DNA from: an uncultured Pelagibacteraceae bacterium
GTDB lineage: Bacteria; Pseudomonadota; Alphaproteobacteria; Pelagibacterales; Pelagibacteraceae
DNA: 64,000 bases
Direction of reading: 5' to 3'
Assembly (NCBI GenBank): GCA_902590465.1
Contig: CACIWX010000003.1
Span: forward strand, 16,580 to 80,579
The notes below the pieces were generated by a model, which had not been told where the DNA came from, searched no databases, and saw only the letters and a list, made by a program, of their open reading frames with translations. This document shows, one piece after another, positions 28,618-39,209 of the stretch. The position numbers and the translations under genes are program-made. Positions within the stretch are counted from its first letter, which is position 1, and each line of letters opens with the position of its first letter.

Positions 28618-28679
28618 CTATATTTAGTGTCGTCTTACCAAATATAGAAACTTAATTCAGTGAGTTGAATTTTTTTTTT
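28618..28679 (+). terminator. Hairpins and T-run after rpsT
   Basis: Two stem-loops follow rpsT: CTATATTT/AAATATAG (28618-28647, 14-base loop with a further GT/AC pair) and AATTCA-gtgagt-TGAATT (28654-28671) running directly into a run of T to 28679. The second has the shape of an intrinsic terminator but an AT-rich, weak stem. Together they plausibly end the rpsT transcript before dnaA. Confidence 0.5.
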
Positions 28680-28697
28680 ATTCTATCTGAACGATAA

Positions 28698-28787
28698 TTG
28701 CACAACCAATTTTTAATTTTATTTTTGATTACAACCTCTACTTGGTTGCAAATAATTTGCAAAAGGCGTTTAAAGGGATCTCTTTAA
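28698..28787 (+). promoter_or_regulatory. Inverted repeats in the dnaA upstream region
   Basis: TTGCACAACCA (28698-28708) and TTGGTTGCAA (28742-28751) form an imperfect inverted pair 33 bases apart, followed by TTTGCAAA. TTAAAG-GGATCT-CTTTAA (28770-28787) ends 9 bases before the dnaA ATG. I see no TTATNCACA DnaA box. These are candidate operators for dnaA; no promoter hexamers stand out. Confidence 0.4.
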
Positions 28788-28796
28788 GAAATCTAC

Positions 28797-30188
28797 ATGG
28801 AAAATAATATTACAAAAAAACCTAACGCTTTTATTTCAGAAGAAGAAAAAATTTTAGATTGGGCAGAAATACAAGATGCGTTTAAAAAAACATTTGGAAG
28901 TGAAGTTTATAATAGCTGGTTACAAAAAATCTCCTTAGAAAAAGAATATAATGATTACCTAATTCTAGGTGTGCCTACTAGATTTTTTAGAGATTGGATA
29001 GTTTCAAGGTATTTAGACAAAATTCTTGAACAAGTAAAAAGTTTTAAACTTAGCTTAAACAGGATCGAGTTTAAAATTATTGAGGAAAATAGGCAAAACA
29101 AAGAATTTATAAAAATAAATGAACTTGAGAAAGTTACAGAAATTAAAGACTCAATTCTCAATTATAATAGATTAAATCATAATCTTAGTTTCAGCACCTT
29201 TATCAAGGGAAAAAGTAATGATATTGCTTTGTCTTACTCAAAAAAAGTTTGCGAGCATATCTCTCGATACAATCCTTTGTATATCTGTGGGGGTGTAGGA
29301 TTAGGAAAAACACATCTTTTAAACGCAATAGGCTTAGAACTTCAAAATAACAATAATGTTATGTTTATCTCCGCAGAGCGATTTATGTACCATTTTATAA
29401 AATCAATAAAAAAAAATGACATGGTCAACTTTAAGGACTTTTTTAGAAAATCTTCTGTTTTTATAATTGATGATATTCAATTTATAAGTGGCAAAGAAAG
29501 CTTGCAGGAAGAGTTTTTTCACACATTTAATAGTTTAATGGATAAAGGATCTCAAATAATAATTTCCTCAGATCGCGCACCTATGAAATTAGATAGAGTT
29601 CAAGATAGATTAAAATCACGTTTATCGGGCGGACTAGTAGTAGATATCGGCTCTCCGGATACAGAATTAAAAATAAAAATAATCAAAAAGAAAATAGAAG
29701 ATATACAAAATCAATTCAAAGAAAATATTTGTTTAAGTGATGAAGTTATCAATTATATAGCAAATGAAAGTAAAACTAATATTAGAGAACTTATAGGAGT
29801 ACTAAATAGAGTAATAGCATTTAGTAGGGTTCACAATAAAAATCTTACAATAAATGATTGTAAAAATATTTTAAAAGATATTTTTAATCAAATTCGTGTA
29901 ATAACAGTTGACAAAATTCAAAATGTCGTTTCAACCTATTTTAATATCGCTTTAAGTGAAATGTTGTCACAAAGGAGATCACGCCCTCTAGCTAGACCTA
30001 GACAAATAGCTATGTATTTAGCAAAAAAAATGACAACAAGATCATTGCCAGAAATTGGTAGAAGGTTTGCAAATCGAGACCACACAACTGTAATTCATGC
30101 TGTTAAAACAATTACCAGGTTATCGGAACAGGACGATGAGATGAAAAAAAATATTAGTCAGATCAAAATCTTATTACTTGAGCAGTAA
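28797..30188 (+). CDS. dnaA: Chromosomal replication initiator DnaA
   Basis: 463 residues. Domain I at the N-terminus (WAEIQDAFKKTFGSEVYNSWL), AAA+ domain with Walker A GGVGLGKTHLLNAIG and Walker B VFIIDDIQF, and DNA-binding domain IV with the signature RPLARPRQIAMYLAKKMT and NRDHTTVIHAVKTI. It melts the replication origin. dnaN follows after 4 bases. Confidence 0.97.
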   Translation: MENNITKKPNAFISEEEKILDWAEIQDAFKKTFGSEVYNSWLQKISLEKEYNDYLILGVPTRFFRDWIVSRYLDKILEQVKSFKLSLNRIEFKIIEENRQNKEFIKINELEKVTEIKDSILNYNRLNHNLSFSTFIKGKSNDIALSYSKKVCEHISRYNPLYICGGVGLGKTHLLNAIGLELQNNNNVMFISAERFMYHFIKSIKKNDMVNFKDFFRKSSVFIIDDIQFISGKESLQEEFFHTFNSLMDKGSQIIISSDRAPMKLDRVQDRLKSRLSGGLVVDIGSPDTELKIKIIKKKIEDIQNQFKENICLSDEVINYIANESKTNIRELIGVLNRVIAFSRVHNKNLTINDCKNILKDIFNQIRVITVDKIQNVVSTYFNIALSEMLSQRRSRPLARPRQIAMYLAKKMTTRSLPEIGRRFANRDHTTVIHAVKTITRLSEQDDEMKKNISQIKILLLEQ

Positions 30189-30192
30189 ATAA

Positions 30193-31308
30193 ATGCAGTT
30201 TGTTATAAAAAGAGATATTTTACTTAAATCATTAAATTTTGTTCAGGGAGTAGTAGAAAAAAAAAATACCTTACCAATATTATCTAATGTTCTATTACAA
30301 TTAAAAGACAAAAAATTATCTATTATAGCAACAGACCTGGATATTATTTTTTATGATGAAGTAAGTGATGTAAAAATAATAAACGAAGGAAGCACAACTA
30401 CATCAGCTGCTATATTATTTGATATTTTAAGAAAAATTTCTTCTGACTCAGAATTAAATTTTGAATTAAAATCTGAGAATAAACTAAGTTTAAAAAGCAA
30501 AAATGCAGATTTCAACCTTCTTTGTCTCCCAACAGATAACTTCCCGACTTTTGCAGATGAGTTTGAAGGACAAGAAGTTAAGTTAAATAATAATAGGTTT
30601 TTAAAACTTTTGAATAAGGCAAAAATTTCCATATCAAACGACGACACAAGACACTATTTGAATGGTATTTTCTTACATCTCACAGAAGCTCATGGAAGGA
30701 ACTTTCTTACTGGTGTGGCCACAGACAGTCATAGATTGTCTTCAAGCAGCTTAGAAATTGATAATATTACTGACTTTAACTCCTTAATTTTGCCAAGAAA
30801 GACAGCCTTTCAACTATGTTCTTTGTTAGCCGAGTCAGCCAGTCAACTTACTATGCAAACTAGTGATAATAAAATCAAATTTACTCTTGGAAGTATAAAA
30901 TTGATATCAAAAGTAATTGATGGAAAATTCCCAGATTATAAAAAAGTTGTTCCCACTGCTAATGATAAAATTTTAACTGTAGCATCAAAAGATTTCATAG
31001 ACTCAATTGAAAGAGTCACTAGTGTTTCCCTTGATAGAAAAGAAGGTGTTAAACTTGCCATAAGTAAAGACAATGTTCAACTTTCCGTAAATAGTGCAAA
31101 TTCTGGTGAAGGAAATGAAAAAATTAATGCTGAATTTAATTCCGAAAACATAAACATAAGTTTTAATTCAAAATATTTAATTGATATAGCCTCAGAAGTA
31201 GAAAATAAAAATCTGAAAATGAATTTAAAAGACTCTGTTTCGCCAGTTTTAATAGAAGATCTGTCTGATAAAAATAGTTATTTTGTAATAATGCCTATGA
31301 AAATCTAA
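30193..31308 (+). CDS. dnaN: DNA polymerase III beta subunit (sliding clamp)
   Basis: 371 residues with the three repeated clamp domains; recognisable blocks are LPILSNVLLQ, DDTRHYLNGIFL, ATDSHRLS and the terminal YFVIMPMKI. It forms the ring clamp that tethers polymerases to DNA. In many bacteria recF follows; here gyrB is next, after 134 noncoding bases. Confidence 0.97.
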   Translation: MQFVIKRDILLKSLNFVQGVVEKKNTLPILSNVLLQLKDKKLSIIATDLDIIFYDEVSDVKIINEGSTTTSAAILFDILRKISSDSELNFELKSENKLSLKSKNADFNLLCLPTDNFPTFADEFEGQEVKLNNNRFLKLLNKAKISISNDDTRHYLNGIFLHLTEAHGRNFLTGVATDSHRLSSSSLEIDNITDFNSLILPRKTAFQLCSLLAESASQLTMQTSDNKIKFTLGSIKLISKVIDGKFPDYKKVVPTANDKILTVASKDFIDSIERVTSVSLDRKEGVKLAISKDNVQLSVNSANSGEGNEKINAEFNSENINISFNSKYLIDIASEVENKNLKMNLKDSVSPVLIEDLSDKNSYFVIMPMKI

Positions 31309-33500
<2,192 letters not shown>

Positions 33501-33503
33501 TTT

Positions 33504-34790
33504 ATGAATTTCTCTACTCTCTTTCGAATAAAAGAGAACCTAAATTTAGACAAAAATACTCTTACAATTTTGAGGTATATAGCCATATTTGGCCAATTTT
33601 TAGCAATAAATATTGTTTATTTCTATTTAGAATTACCTTTTCCACTCGAGCTGAGTTATGCAGTTGTGTTCGTTGGATTGTTAACAAATTTTTATCTTCA
33701 ATTTGGAATTAAAATTAATCAACTAAGAGATTTCTATGCTCTAGTATTTTTAATATATGATCTAATTCAATTAAGTATTTTACTTTATTTAACAGGAGGA
33801 ATTTTTAATCCGTTCTGTTTTCTGCTAATTATACCAGCAATTGTATCCTCTACGTTCTTAAGCATGGGTTCGACTATAATTTTAGGAATTATTACATCAC
33901 TGCTTTTATTGATTATTTCATTTTATCATCTTCCACTGCCAGGTGAGAATATGGCATTATTACATTTTCCAGATTTCTATAAAATAGGAATTATAATTTC
34001 TATCTTAATCGGCTTAATTTTTTTGAGCTACTTTGGTATAAGATTTGCGGGCGAAACAAAAAAAAGATCTGAAGCTCTAAATAAATTACAAGAAGTAATC
34101 TCAAAAGAATATGAATTGGAATCTCTTGGAGGTCAAGCAGCTGCAGCAGCGCACTCCTTGGGAACACCTTTAGCAACTATTAGTGTAGTTGCAAAAGAAT
34201 TAAAAAAAGAAATTGGAAATGACAAAGAATTTTCTAAAGATATAGATCTTTTGATAAGTCAATCTAAAAGGTGTAGTGAGATATTAAAACAGATATCAAA
34301 AAAACAAATTGAAGAAGATATTTTTTTAAGTTTTATTAAATTTGAAGATCTTTTAGAAGAAATTATTAATTCGTTTAAAGAAACATCTTCGAAAAAGATT
34401 GAACTGATAGCTGATAATGATCAAAATAAAATTGCAATACAACGAACACCAGAAATAATTTATGGTTTAAGAAATTTTATAGGTAACGCTGTTAAATTTT
34501 CAAAAAGTAAAGTTGAAATTAATCTCAAAAGTGACCAAAAAGATATTGAAATAAGAATCAGTGATGATGGGCCGGGGATACCTGAAGATATTATTAATAA
34601 AATTGGTGAGCCTTATATTAAATCAAAATCTAGGGAGATAAGTTCTAATTCAGGTCTGGGTTTAGGAACTTTTTTAGGAAAAACTTTACTAGAGAGACAA
34701 AATGCAAAATTATTATTTAGAAGAAATAGTAATCTGGGAGGGGCATTGGTAATTATTTCATGGAGTTCAAAAAATTTTGTTAATTCTTAA
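33504..34790 (+). CDS. regB: RegB/PrrB-type redox sensor histidine kinase
   Basis: 428 residues. Six hydrophobic segments (about 20-180) include the quinone-sensing heptapeptide GGIFNPF. The H-box is AAAAHSLGTPLATI, followed by the conserved redox Cys in KRCSEIL, and an HATPase domain with GLRNFIGNAVKFS and SDDGPGIP. RegB phosphorylates RegA when respiration is limited. The residue after the phospho-accepting His is Ser where RegB homologues usually have Glu. It is 3 bases after gyrB; regA lies 3.3 kb away, across the polyamine operon. Its end overlaps the agmatinase gene by 11 bases. Confidence 0.92.
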   Translation: MNFSTLFRIKENLNLDKNTLTILRYIAIFGQFLAINIVYFYLELPFPLELSYAVVFVGLLTNFYLQFGIKINQLRDFYALVFLIYDLIQLSILLYLTGGIFNPFCFLLIIPAIVSSTFLSMGSTIILGIITSLLLLIISFYHLPLPGENMALLHFPDFYKIGIIISILIGLIFLSYFGIRFAGETKKRSEALNKLQEVISKEYELESLGGQAAAAAHSLGTPLATISVVAKELKKEIGNDKEFSKDIDLLISQSKRCSEILKQISKKQIEEDIFLSFIKFEDLLEEIINSFKETSSKKIELIADNDQNKIAIQRTPEIIYGLRNFIGNAVKFSKSKVEINLKSDQKDIEIRISDDGPGIPEDIINKIGEPYIKSKSREISSNSGLGLGTFLGKTLLERQNAKLLFRRNSNLGGALVIISWSSKNFVNS

Positions 34791-35661
34791 ATTCAAAAGT
34801 ATATGCTAAAATCTTATAAGCGAGTTTAGCAACAAGAAAATTATAAGAGTTAAAATTTTTGATAGGTGCCAACTCATTAATATCTGCGCCTACCACCTTA
34901 GAAATTTGACAAACTTTTTTTATAATTGGCAAAACATCCTCCCACATCAGTCCACCTGGCTCAGGTGTGCCTGTAGCCGGCATTATACTAGAGTCAAAAC
35001 CATCTACATCAAAAGTGATGTAAACAGTTTCATTCTTGAAAGACTCCTCAATTTGAGAAAAATCCCAATTTTTTTTATCTTTACCCCAAAAAATTTTAAT
35101 TCTATCTCTATTATTTTCATAAAAATCCATTTCTGGTTTTGATAGATTTCTTATACCAAATGAAACTACTTTAACATTTTTATAATCTAAACATCTTTTG
35201 ATAGCTGAAGCATGAGAAAATTTTTCTCCTTGATAACTTTCTCTTAAATCAGCGTGAGCATCAAAATGTAAAAGTGTTAAATCACCGTACTTACTTAATA
35301 TTGGCTCTATAGATCCAGGGGTAATAGAATGTTCACCACCTAATACCAACGGAAATTTATTATCAGTTATTATTTTTTTATTGATTTGTGATAGTTGACT
35401 CAAAGCTTTCTTAATATCTTTTTTTATGGAAAATGGTTTTAAAGTTTTAATACCTATCTCTTTGTATGGTTCTTTATTTAATTCCTCATCAAATAATTCT
35501 ACCTGATGAGATGCCTTAATTATTTCTTTAGGCCCATTTTTTGTACCTCCACCGTAACTTACCGTTTTTTCAAGTCCGAAGGGAACAACTATAACCTTAG
35601 GATTCAGATTATGATTTGCGTCATAACCCAAAAAACCTTTTTTTTGACTTAAATATTTCAT
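34780..35661 (-). CDS. speB: Agmatinase-like ureohydrolase
   Basis: 293 residues, arginase/agmatinase fold. Manganese ligands are in GGEHSIT, HFDAHADLR and ITFDVDGFD, with TGTPEPGG near the end. The family splits guanidino compounds to urea plus an amine. Third gene of an operon after the decarboxylase and the DHS-like gene (no gap to the latter), so agmatine or an aminopropyl/aminobutyl-agmatine is a plausible substrate. Exact substrate cannot be told from sequence. Confidence 0.85.
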   Translation of the reverse strand: MKYLSQKKGFLGYDANHNLNPKVIVVPFGLEKTVSYGGGTKNGPKEIIKASHQVELFDEELNKEPYKEIGIKTLKPFSIKKDIKKALSQLSQINKKIITDNKFPLVLGGEHSITPGSIEPILSKYGDLTLLHFDAHADLRESYQGEKFSHASAIKRCLDYKNVKVVSFGIRNLSKPEMDFYENNRDRIKIFWGKDKKNWDFSQIEESFKNETVYITFDVDGFDSSIMPATGTPEPGGLMWEDVLPIIKKVCQISKVVGADINELAPIKNFNSYNFLVAKLAYKILAYTFEFKN

Positions 35662-36711
35662 TTAAGAATTAAAAATTTTAGAAAAATTTTTTTTATCTCT
35701 TTTTTCCCAATTTTTTCGATGGTATGCATCACTAGCTATTAGAGGAAGTACGCTCGTAGCCTCTGCAAAAACCATCTGTTCTTTTGTAACATCAACTTTC
35801 CCCCAAGAACTAGCTTCTTTAAGAGTTGAACTACTGCAAGCTCCATCTCGAGTATCAGCAACAGTTATTTGTATAGCGTATTTGTGCATGTTGACCTTTT
35901 TTCCCAATAATTCAGCACAAACAACGGTATCTTGTATAAAGTTTTTGGGTACTCCGCCACCTATCATAAGCAAACCAGATTGCTTAGATTGTATTTTGAT
36001 TTCCGTAAGTTCTCGAAACTCACGTATTGAGTCTATTGTAATATGACTATTGGGATTCTGTTCTTGATGCATAACTAGACCAAATCCAGCGGAGCTATCA
36101 GTAAATGCAGGGCAAAATATAGGAACATTGTTATCGTAAGCAGTTTCAATTAAAGAATTTTTTTTCTTACTATTTGATTTTAAATATTTACCCAATTCAT
36201 TGATAAATTCTCTTGAGGTGTAAGTTTTTGGTTTTAAGGAATTTGCTATATCGCAAATAGTTTGGTCGCAGGCTTGTAGTTCTTCTTCATCAATATAAGT
36301 GTCATATATTCTATCTATATAGTTTTTACGAAGCTCAGTGTCATCTTGAAACTGAGAACCTTGATAATGTTTAAAACCTAAAGCTTCAAAAAAATCCATA
36401 TCAATTATAGATGCCCCAGTGGCAACAATAGCATCAACCATATTATTTTTAACTAACTCGGTGTAAAGGTTCATACATCCACCCGCTGAGGTTGACCCAG
36501 CTAAAGTTAAGAAAATAGAACAATTTTTATCAGCTAACATTTCATTGTAAATACCAGCTGCCCTCGCCGTATCCCTTGAGGTGAAAGACATTTTGCTCAT
36601 CCCTTCGATGATTTTTCTCGCATCAAAGGATTTTATGTCAATGTGTTCTACAGCATTCTCAAGAAGTGACTTTTTATTGTGTCCAATTTTTGGACCATTA
36701 TCTTTGACCAT
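35662..36711 (-). CDS. Deoxyhypusine synthase-like protein
   Basis: 349 residues. Homologous to eukaryotic and archaeal deoxyhypusine synthase: NAD-site segments LTLAGSTSAGG and ATGASIIDMDFFEALG, GGGVPKNFIQD, and the catalytic-lysine region DTRDGACSSSTLKEASSWGKVDV, where the SWGK lysine matches the human active-site Lys. Bacteria lack eIF5A, so this enzyme should move an aminobutyl group from a polyamine to a small-molecule acceptor, for example making homospermidine. Neighbouring polyamine genes support this. The substrate is undetermined. Confidence 0.88.
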   Translation of the reverse strand: MVKDNGPKIGHNKKSLLENAVEHIDIKSFDARKIIEGMSKMSFTSRDTARAAGIYNEMLADKNCSIFLTLAGSTSAGGCMNLYTELVKNNMVDAIVATGASIIDMDFFEALGFKHYQGSQFQDDTELRKNYIDRIYDTYIDEEELQACDQTICDIANSLKPKTYTSREFINELGKYLKSNSKKKNSLIETAYDNNVPIFCPAFTDSSAGFGLVMHQEQNPNSHITIDSIREFRELTEIKIQSKQSGLLMIGGGVPKNFIQDTVVCAELLGKKVNMHKYAIQITVADTRDGACSSSTLKEASSWGKVDVTKEQMVFAEATSVLPLIASDAYHRKNWEKRDKKNFSKIFNS

Positions 36712-37892
36712 TAAGCTACCAAAGAATCAACTTTATCGTTTGATCCTTCATGAATAGACATAATCGGTTTATCATTTACTTCAAATATTTCATTAGAGTA
36801 GAAGCCATTAAAATTAGTTCTAAAGGTTAAACCGTAAGCTCCAAGTTGACCTAATTCTATATAATCACCCTCTTTGATGTTGTTTGGGAGAAGGAAAGGG
36901 CCTTTCATATAATCTAAACTATCACAAGTTGGACCAAAAAAACTAAATGAGGTTAATTTTTTTGATTGTATTCTTCCGTCAGTTATCATTTTTGTAGGAA
37001 ATATAAAATTCGGAACTCCGGCATCAAATAAAGAACCGTAAGTTCCATCATTAATGTAAAGATTTTGTTTTTTTCGAAGAATTACTTTTACTATTGTAGA
37101 ACCGCTTTCCGCAACTATTGCTCTGCCTGGCTCACATATTATTTCAGGAATTTTATTTAATCTTAAATTTTTCAAAGCTTTCTTAATTTCATCCAAATAG
37201 TTAATAAGCGGCTCAGGTTTTAAATCAGGATAAGCAGAAGGGAATCCTCCACCGACATTAATTATATCTGGAATAATTTTTGTCTTTTTAATTATATTTC
37301 CTATTTCTCTGATACCTTTAGAATAGGAAATTTTTTCCATACACTGAGATCCAACATGAAAACTTATACCTAACTTTTTAGAATGTTCCTTACATAGTCT
37401 TACTAGACCTAAGGCTTCTGATGGTAGCGCTCCAAATTTTCTTGATAAGTCTATTTCAGCATGTTCATTGGAGATGGCTATTCGGACAAATAATTTCAAA
37501 TCCTTTGCTTGATTTGTTGCTTCAAGAATTTTTCTTAACTCATCTTTATTGTCTAATGAGAAACTTTTCACTCCATAATCAAAGTAAGCAGAAGAGATAC
37601 TTTCTTTGCTTTTAACAGTATGCATAAAGTGAAGCTTAGCATCTGAATTAATTTTTTTAATTAGCTTTACCTCATTAAGAGATGCAACGTCAAAATCTTT
37701 TATCCCATTAGCTAAAATTTGTTTAATAATTTTTTCATGGGGATTAGTTTTCACAGCGTAAAGTATTTTTCCTGGAAAGTTGTTCTTAAAAAACTTTATA
37801 GATTTTTTAATCTCTTCAATCCGTATACAATATACGGGATAATCTGGTTTTAGAAAGTTAACTAATTCGTTAACCGATTTAAATTTTCGCAT
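36711..37892 (-). CDS. PLP-dependent ornithine/lysine decarboxylase (alanine-racemase fold)
   Basis: 393 residues. The PLP lysine is in ILYAVKTNPHEKI; other active-site parts are FHVGSQC, NVGGGFPSAY, CEPGRAIVAESG and the second-subunit FFGPTCDSLDYM. Family: group IV decarboxylases acting on ornithine, lysine, arginine or diaminopimelate; the CDSLD form fits ornithine/lysine. Produces putrescine (or cadaverine). First gene of the operon; its stop overlaps the DHS-like start by one base. The leader holds a competing hairpin region. Confidence 0.9.
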   Translation of the reverse strand: MRKFKSVNELVNFLKPDYPVYCIRIEEIKKSIKFFKNNFPGKILYAVKTNPHEKIIKQILANGIKDFDVASLNEVKLIKKINSDAKLHFMHTVKSKESISSAYFDYGVKSFSLDNKDELRKILEATNQAKDLKLFVRIAISNEHAEIDLSRKFGALPSEALGLVRLCKEHSKKLGISFHVGSQCMEKISYSKGIREIGNIIKKTKIIPDIINVGGGFPSAYPDLKPEPLINYLDEIKKALKNLRLNKIPEIICEPGRAIVAESGSTIVKVILRKKQNLYINDGTYGSLFDAGVPNFIFPTKMITDGRIQSKKLTSFSFFGPTCDSLDYMKGPFLLPNNIKEGDYIELGQLGAYGLTFRTNFNGFYSNEIFEVNDKPIMSIHEGSNDKVDSLVA

Positions 37893-37919
37893 TTCATGTG
37901 TCCCCCGTTAGTTTACACA

Positions 37920-37979
37920 AGGGTTTTTTAAAAAATTTAGTAAAAAAAACCCTAATTAATTTGCGTTTAAGGTTTTTTT
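37920..37979 (-). promoter_or_regulatory. Leader of the polyamine operon with three competing pairing arms
   Basis: In transcript order: arm A AAAAAAACC (37979-37971), arm B AGGGUUUUUU-type (37953-37943), arm C AAAAAACCCU (37929-37920). Arm B can pair with A (9 bp, 19-base loop) or with C (10 bp perfect, 14-base loop), but not both. The B/C hairpin ends 27 bases before the decarboxylase ATG and has no U-tract. This is the geometry of a switch or attenuator. A GGGGG lies between it and the start. Pairing is read directly; regulation is inferred. Confidence 0.5.
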
Positions 37980-38015
37980 GACTTTATGTAAAGAAAAAAA
38001 AGACGATTTCATCTG

Positions 38016-38045
38016 TTGAAAATATGTCCAAAACACCCATATATT
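38016..38045 (+). promoter_or_regulatory. Predicted regA promoter, leaderless start
   Basis: TTGAAA (38016-38021), 18 bases, TATATT (38040-38045); the ATG at 38052 is six bases after the -10, where transcription itself would begin. The ORF-track start at 38016 lies on the -35 hexamer and is rejected. Confidence 0.55.
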
Positions 38046-38051
38046 ACCATT

Positions 38052-38624
38052 ATGAGGACACAAAAAAATATACCTGAGCAGCTAAAACTGTCTGATTTTA
38101 CCGATAAATCATTGCTTATTTTAGATGATGATGACCCTCTAAGAAGTAGGTTGGCAAGAGCTATGGAAAAGAAGGGTTTTCAGGTAAAAGAGGCCAAGAC
38201 AGTGGCTGAAGGACTTAATATTGTAAAAACCGCACCTCCTGGCTTTGCCTGTGTAGATCTCAGGCTTGAAGACGGCAATGGATTAGATGTTGTAAAGGAG
38301 CTCTCTAAAGTTAAAAATGATTGCAGAATAGTTATGTTAACGGGATACGGGAATCTACCAACAGCTGTAGCGGCTGTTAAAGCAGGTGCGATTGACTACA
38401 TAGCTAAGCCTGTTGATGCAGATGATGTCGAGTCAGCTTTACTAGCATCCCCTGAGTCAAAAGCAAAGCCTCCTGAAAATCCTATGTCAGCTGATAGAGT
38501 TAAGTGGGAACATATACATCGAGTATTTGAACTTTGTAATAGAAACGTTTCCGAAACAGCAAGAAGACTTAAGATGCACAGAAGAACTCTTCAAAGAATT
38601 CTTTCTAAAAGATCTCCAAGATAA
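38052..38624 (+). CDS. regA: RegA/PrrA/ActR-type response regulator
   Basis: 190 residues from ATG 38052. Receiver domain with acidic pocket LILDDDDPLR, phospho-acceptor Asp in CVDLRLEDGNGLDV and Lys in DYIAKPVD. A proline-containing linker leads to the nearly invariant Fis-type helix-turn-helix MSADRVKWEHIHRVFELCNRNVSETARRLKMHRRTLQRIL, diagnostic of RegA. It controls redox-balancing pathways under RegB. Two bases from the convergent bioY end. Confidence 0.96.
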   Translation: MRTQKNIPEQLKLSDFTDKSLLILDDDDPLRSRLARAMEKKGFQVKEAKTVAEGLNIVKTAPPGFACVDLRLEDGNGLDVVKELSKVKNDCRIVMLTGYGNLPTAVAAVKAGAIDYIAKPVDADDVESALLASPESKAKPPENPMSADRVKWEHIHRVFELCNRNVSETARRLKMHRRTLQRILSKRSPR

Positions 38625-38626
38625 AA

Positions 38627-39178
38627 TTATATAAATTTATTAATTTTTTTGATTTGATTAATTGCAAAGGTAGCAATTAGAATTTTGAAAAGTTCTGCGA
38701 GCAAAAATGGTTGAGCCCCTAATTGAAAAATAGGCTTGTCCCAACCAATTAAACTACCTAGCCAAGACATACCTAAAATATAAATAAAACTTGTGGCTAG
38801 CATAAGTTTTAAAAAGTTTTTAACTAAATTATTGTCGTAATTGAATTTCCCAGATATATAAACAGCAATCAAGAAGCCTAAGAGATAACCCATCGTAGGA
38901 CCAGTAAAGTAAATTAATCCTATACCTTTTTCCGGAGTTCCTGAAAATACAGGTAGTCCAATTATTCCTTCGAATAAATATAAAGAAACAGTTGCTAAAC
39001 CAAGCTTCCATCCAAAACCAATACCTATCACTAAAACTATTAAAGTTTGCATTGTCATTGGAACAGGATAGAAAGGGATTTTAATCTTTGAAGAAACAGC
39101 TAGGATAATACTTCCAATTAAAGCTAAGAAAACATATTTTAGTAATTTGGATTGTCTAAAACTTTTTACTAATTCCAT
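38627..39178 (-). CDS. bioY: Biotin transporter BioY (ECF S-component)
   Basis: 183 residues, about six membrane segments. Family motifs: PVPMTMQTLIVLVIGIGFGWKLG, SLYLFEGIIGLPVFS and GPTMGYLLGFLIAVYI. Binds biotin and carries it in, alone or with BioMN. No bioM, bioN or biotin synthesis gene is nearby. The ABC ATPase upstream is an export-type protein, not BioM-like. Suggests dependence on external biotin, as in many streamlined marine bacteria (inference). Confidence 0.92.
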   Translation of the reverse strand: MELVKSFRQSKLLKYVFLALIGSIILAVSSKIKIPFYPVPMTMQTLIVLVIGIGFGWKLGLATVSLYLFEGIIGLPVFSGTPEKGIGLIYFTGPTMGYLLGFLIAVYISGKFNYDNNLVKNFLKLMLATSFIYILGMSWLGSLIGWDKPIFQLGAQPFLLAELFKILIATFAINQIKKINKFI

Positions 39179-39209
39179 ATGTCTAAATAAACATTTTTTT
39201 CATTAAAAT

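Noticed and set aside
28584-28796. Replication origin at dnaA
   Set aside because: No TTATNCACA boxes or DnaA-box cluster were found; many alphaproteobacteria have their origin elsewhere.
37893-38051. Full speF RNA motif before the decarboxylase
   Set aside because: The known element is several hundred bases long and does not fit in this interval; only the three-arm structure is reported.
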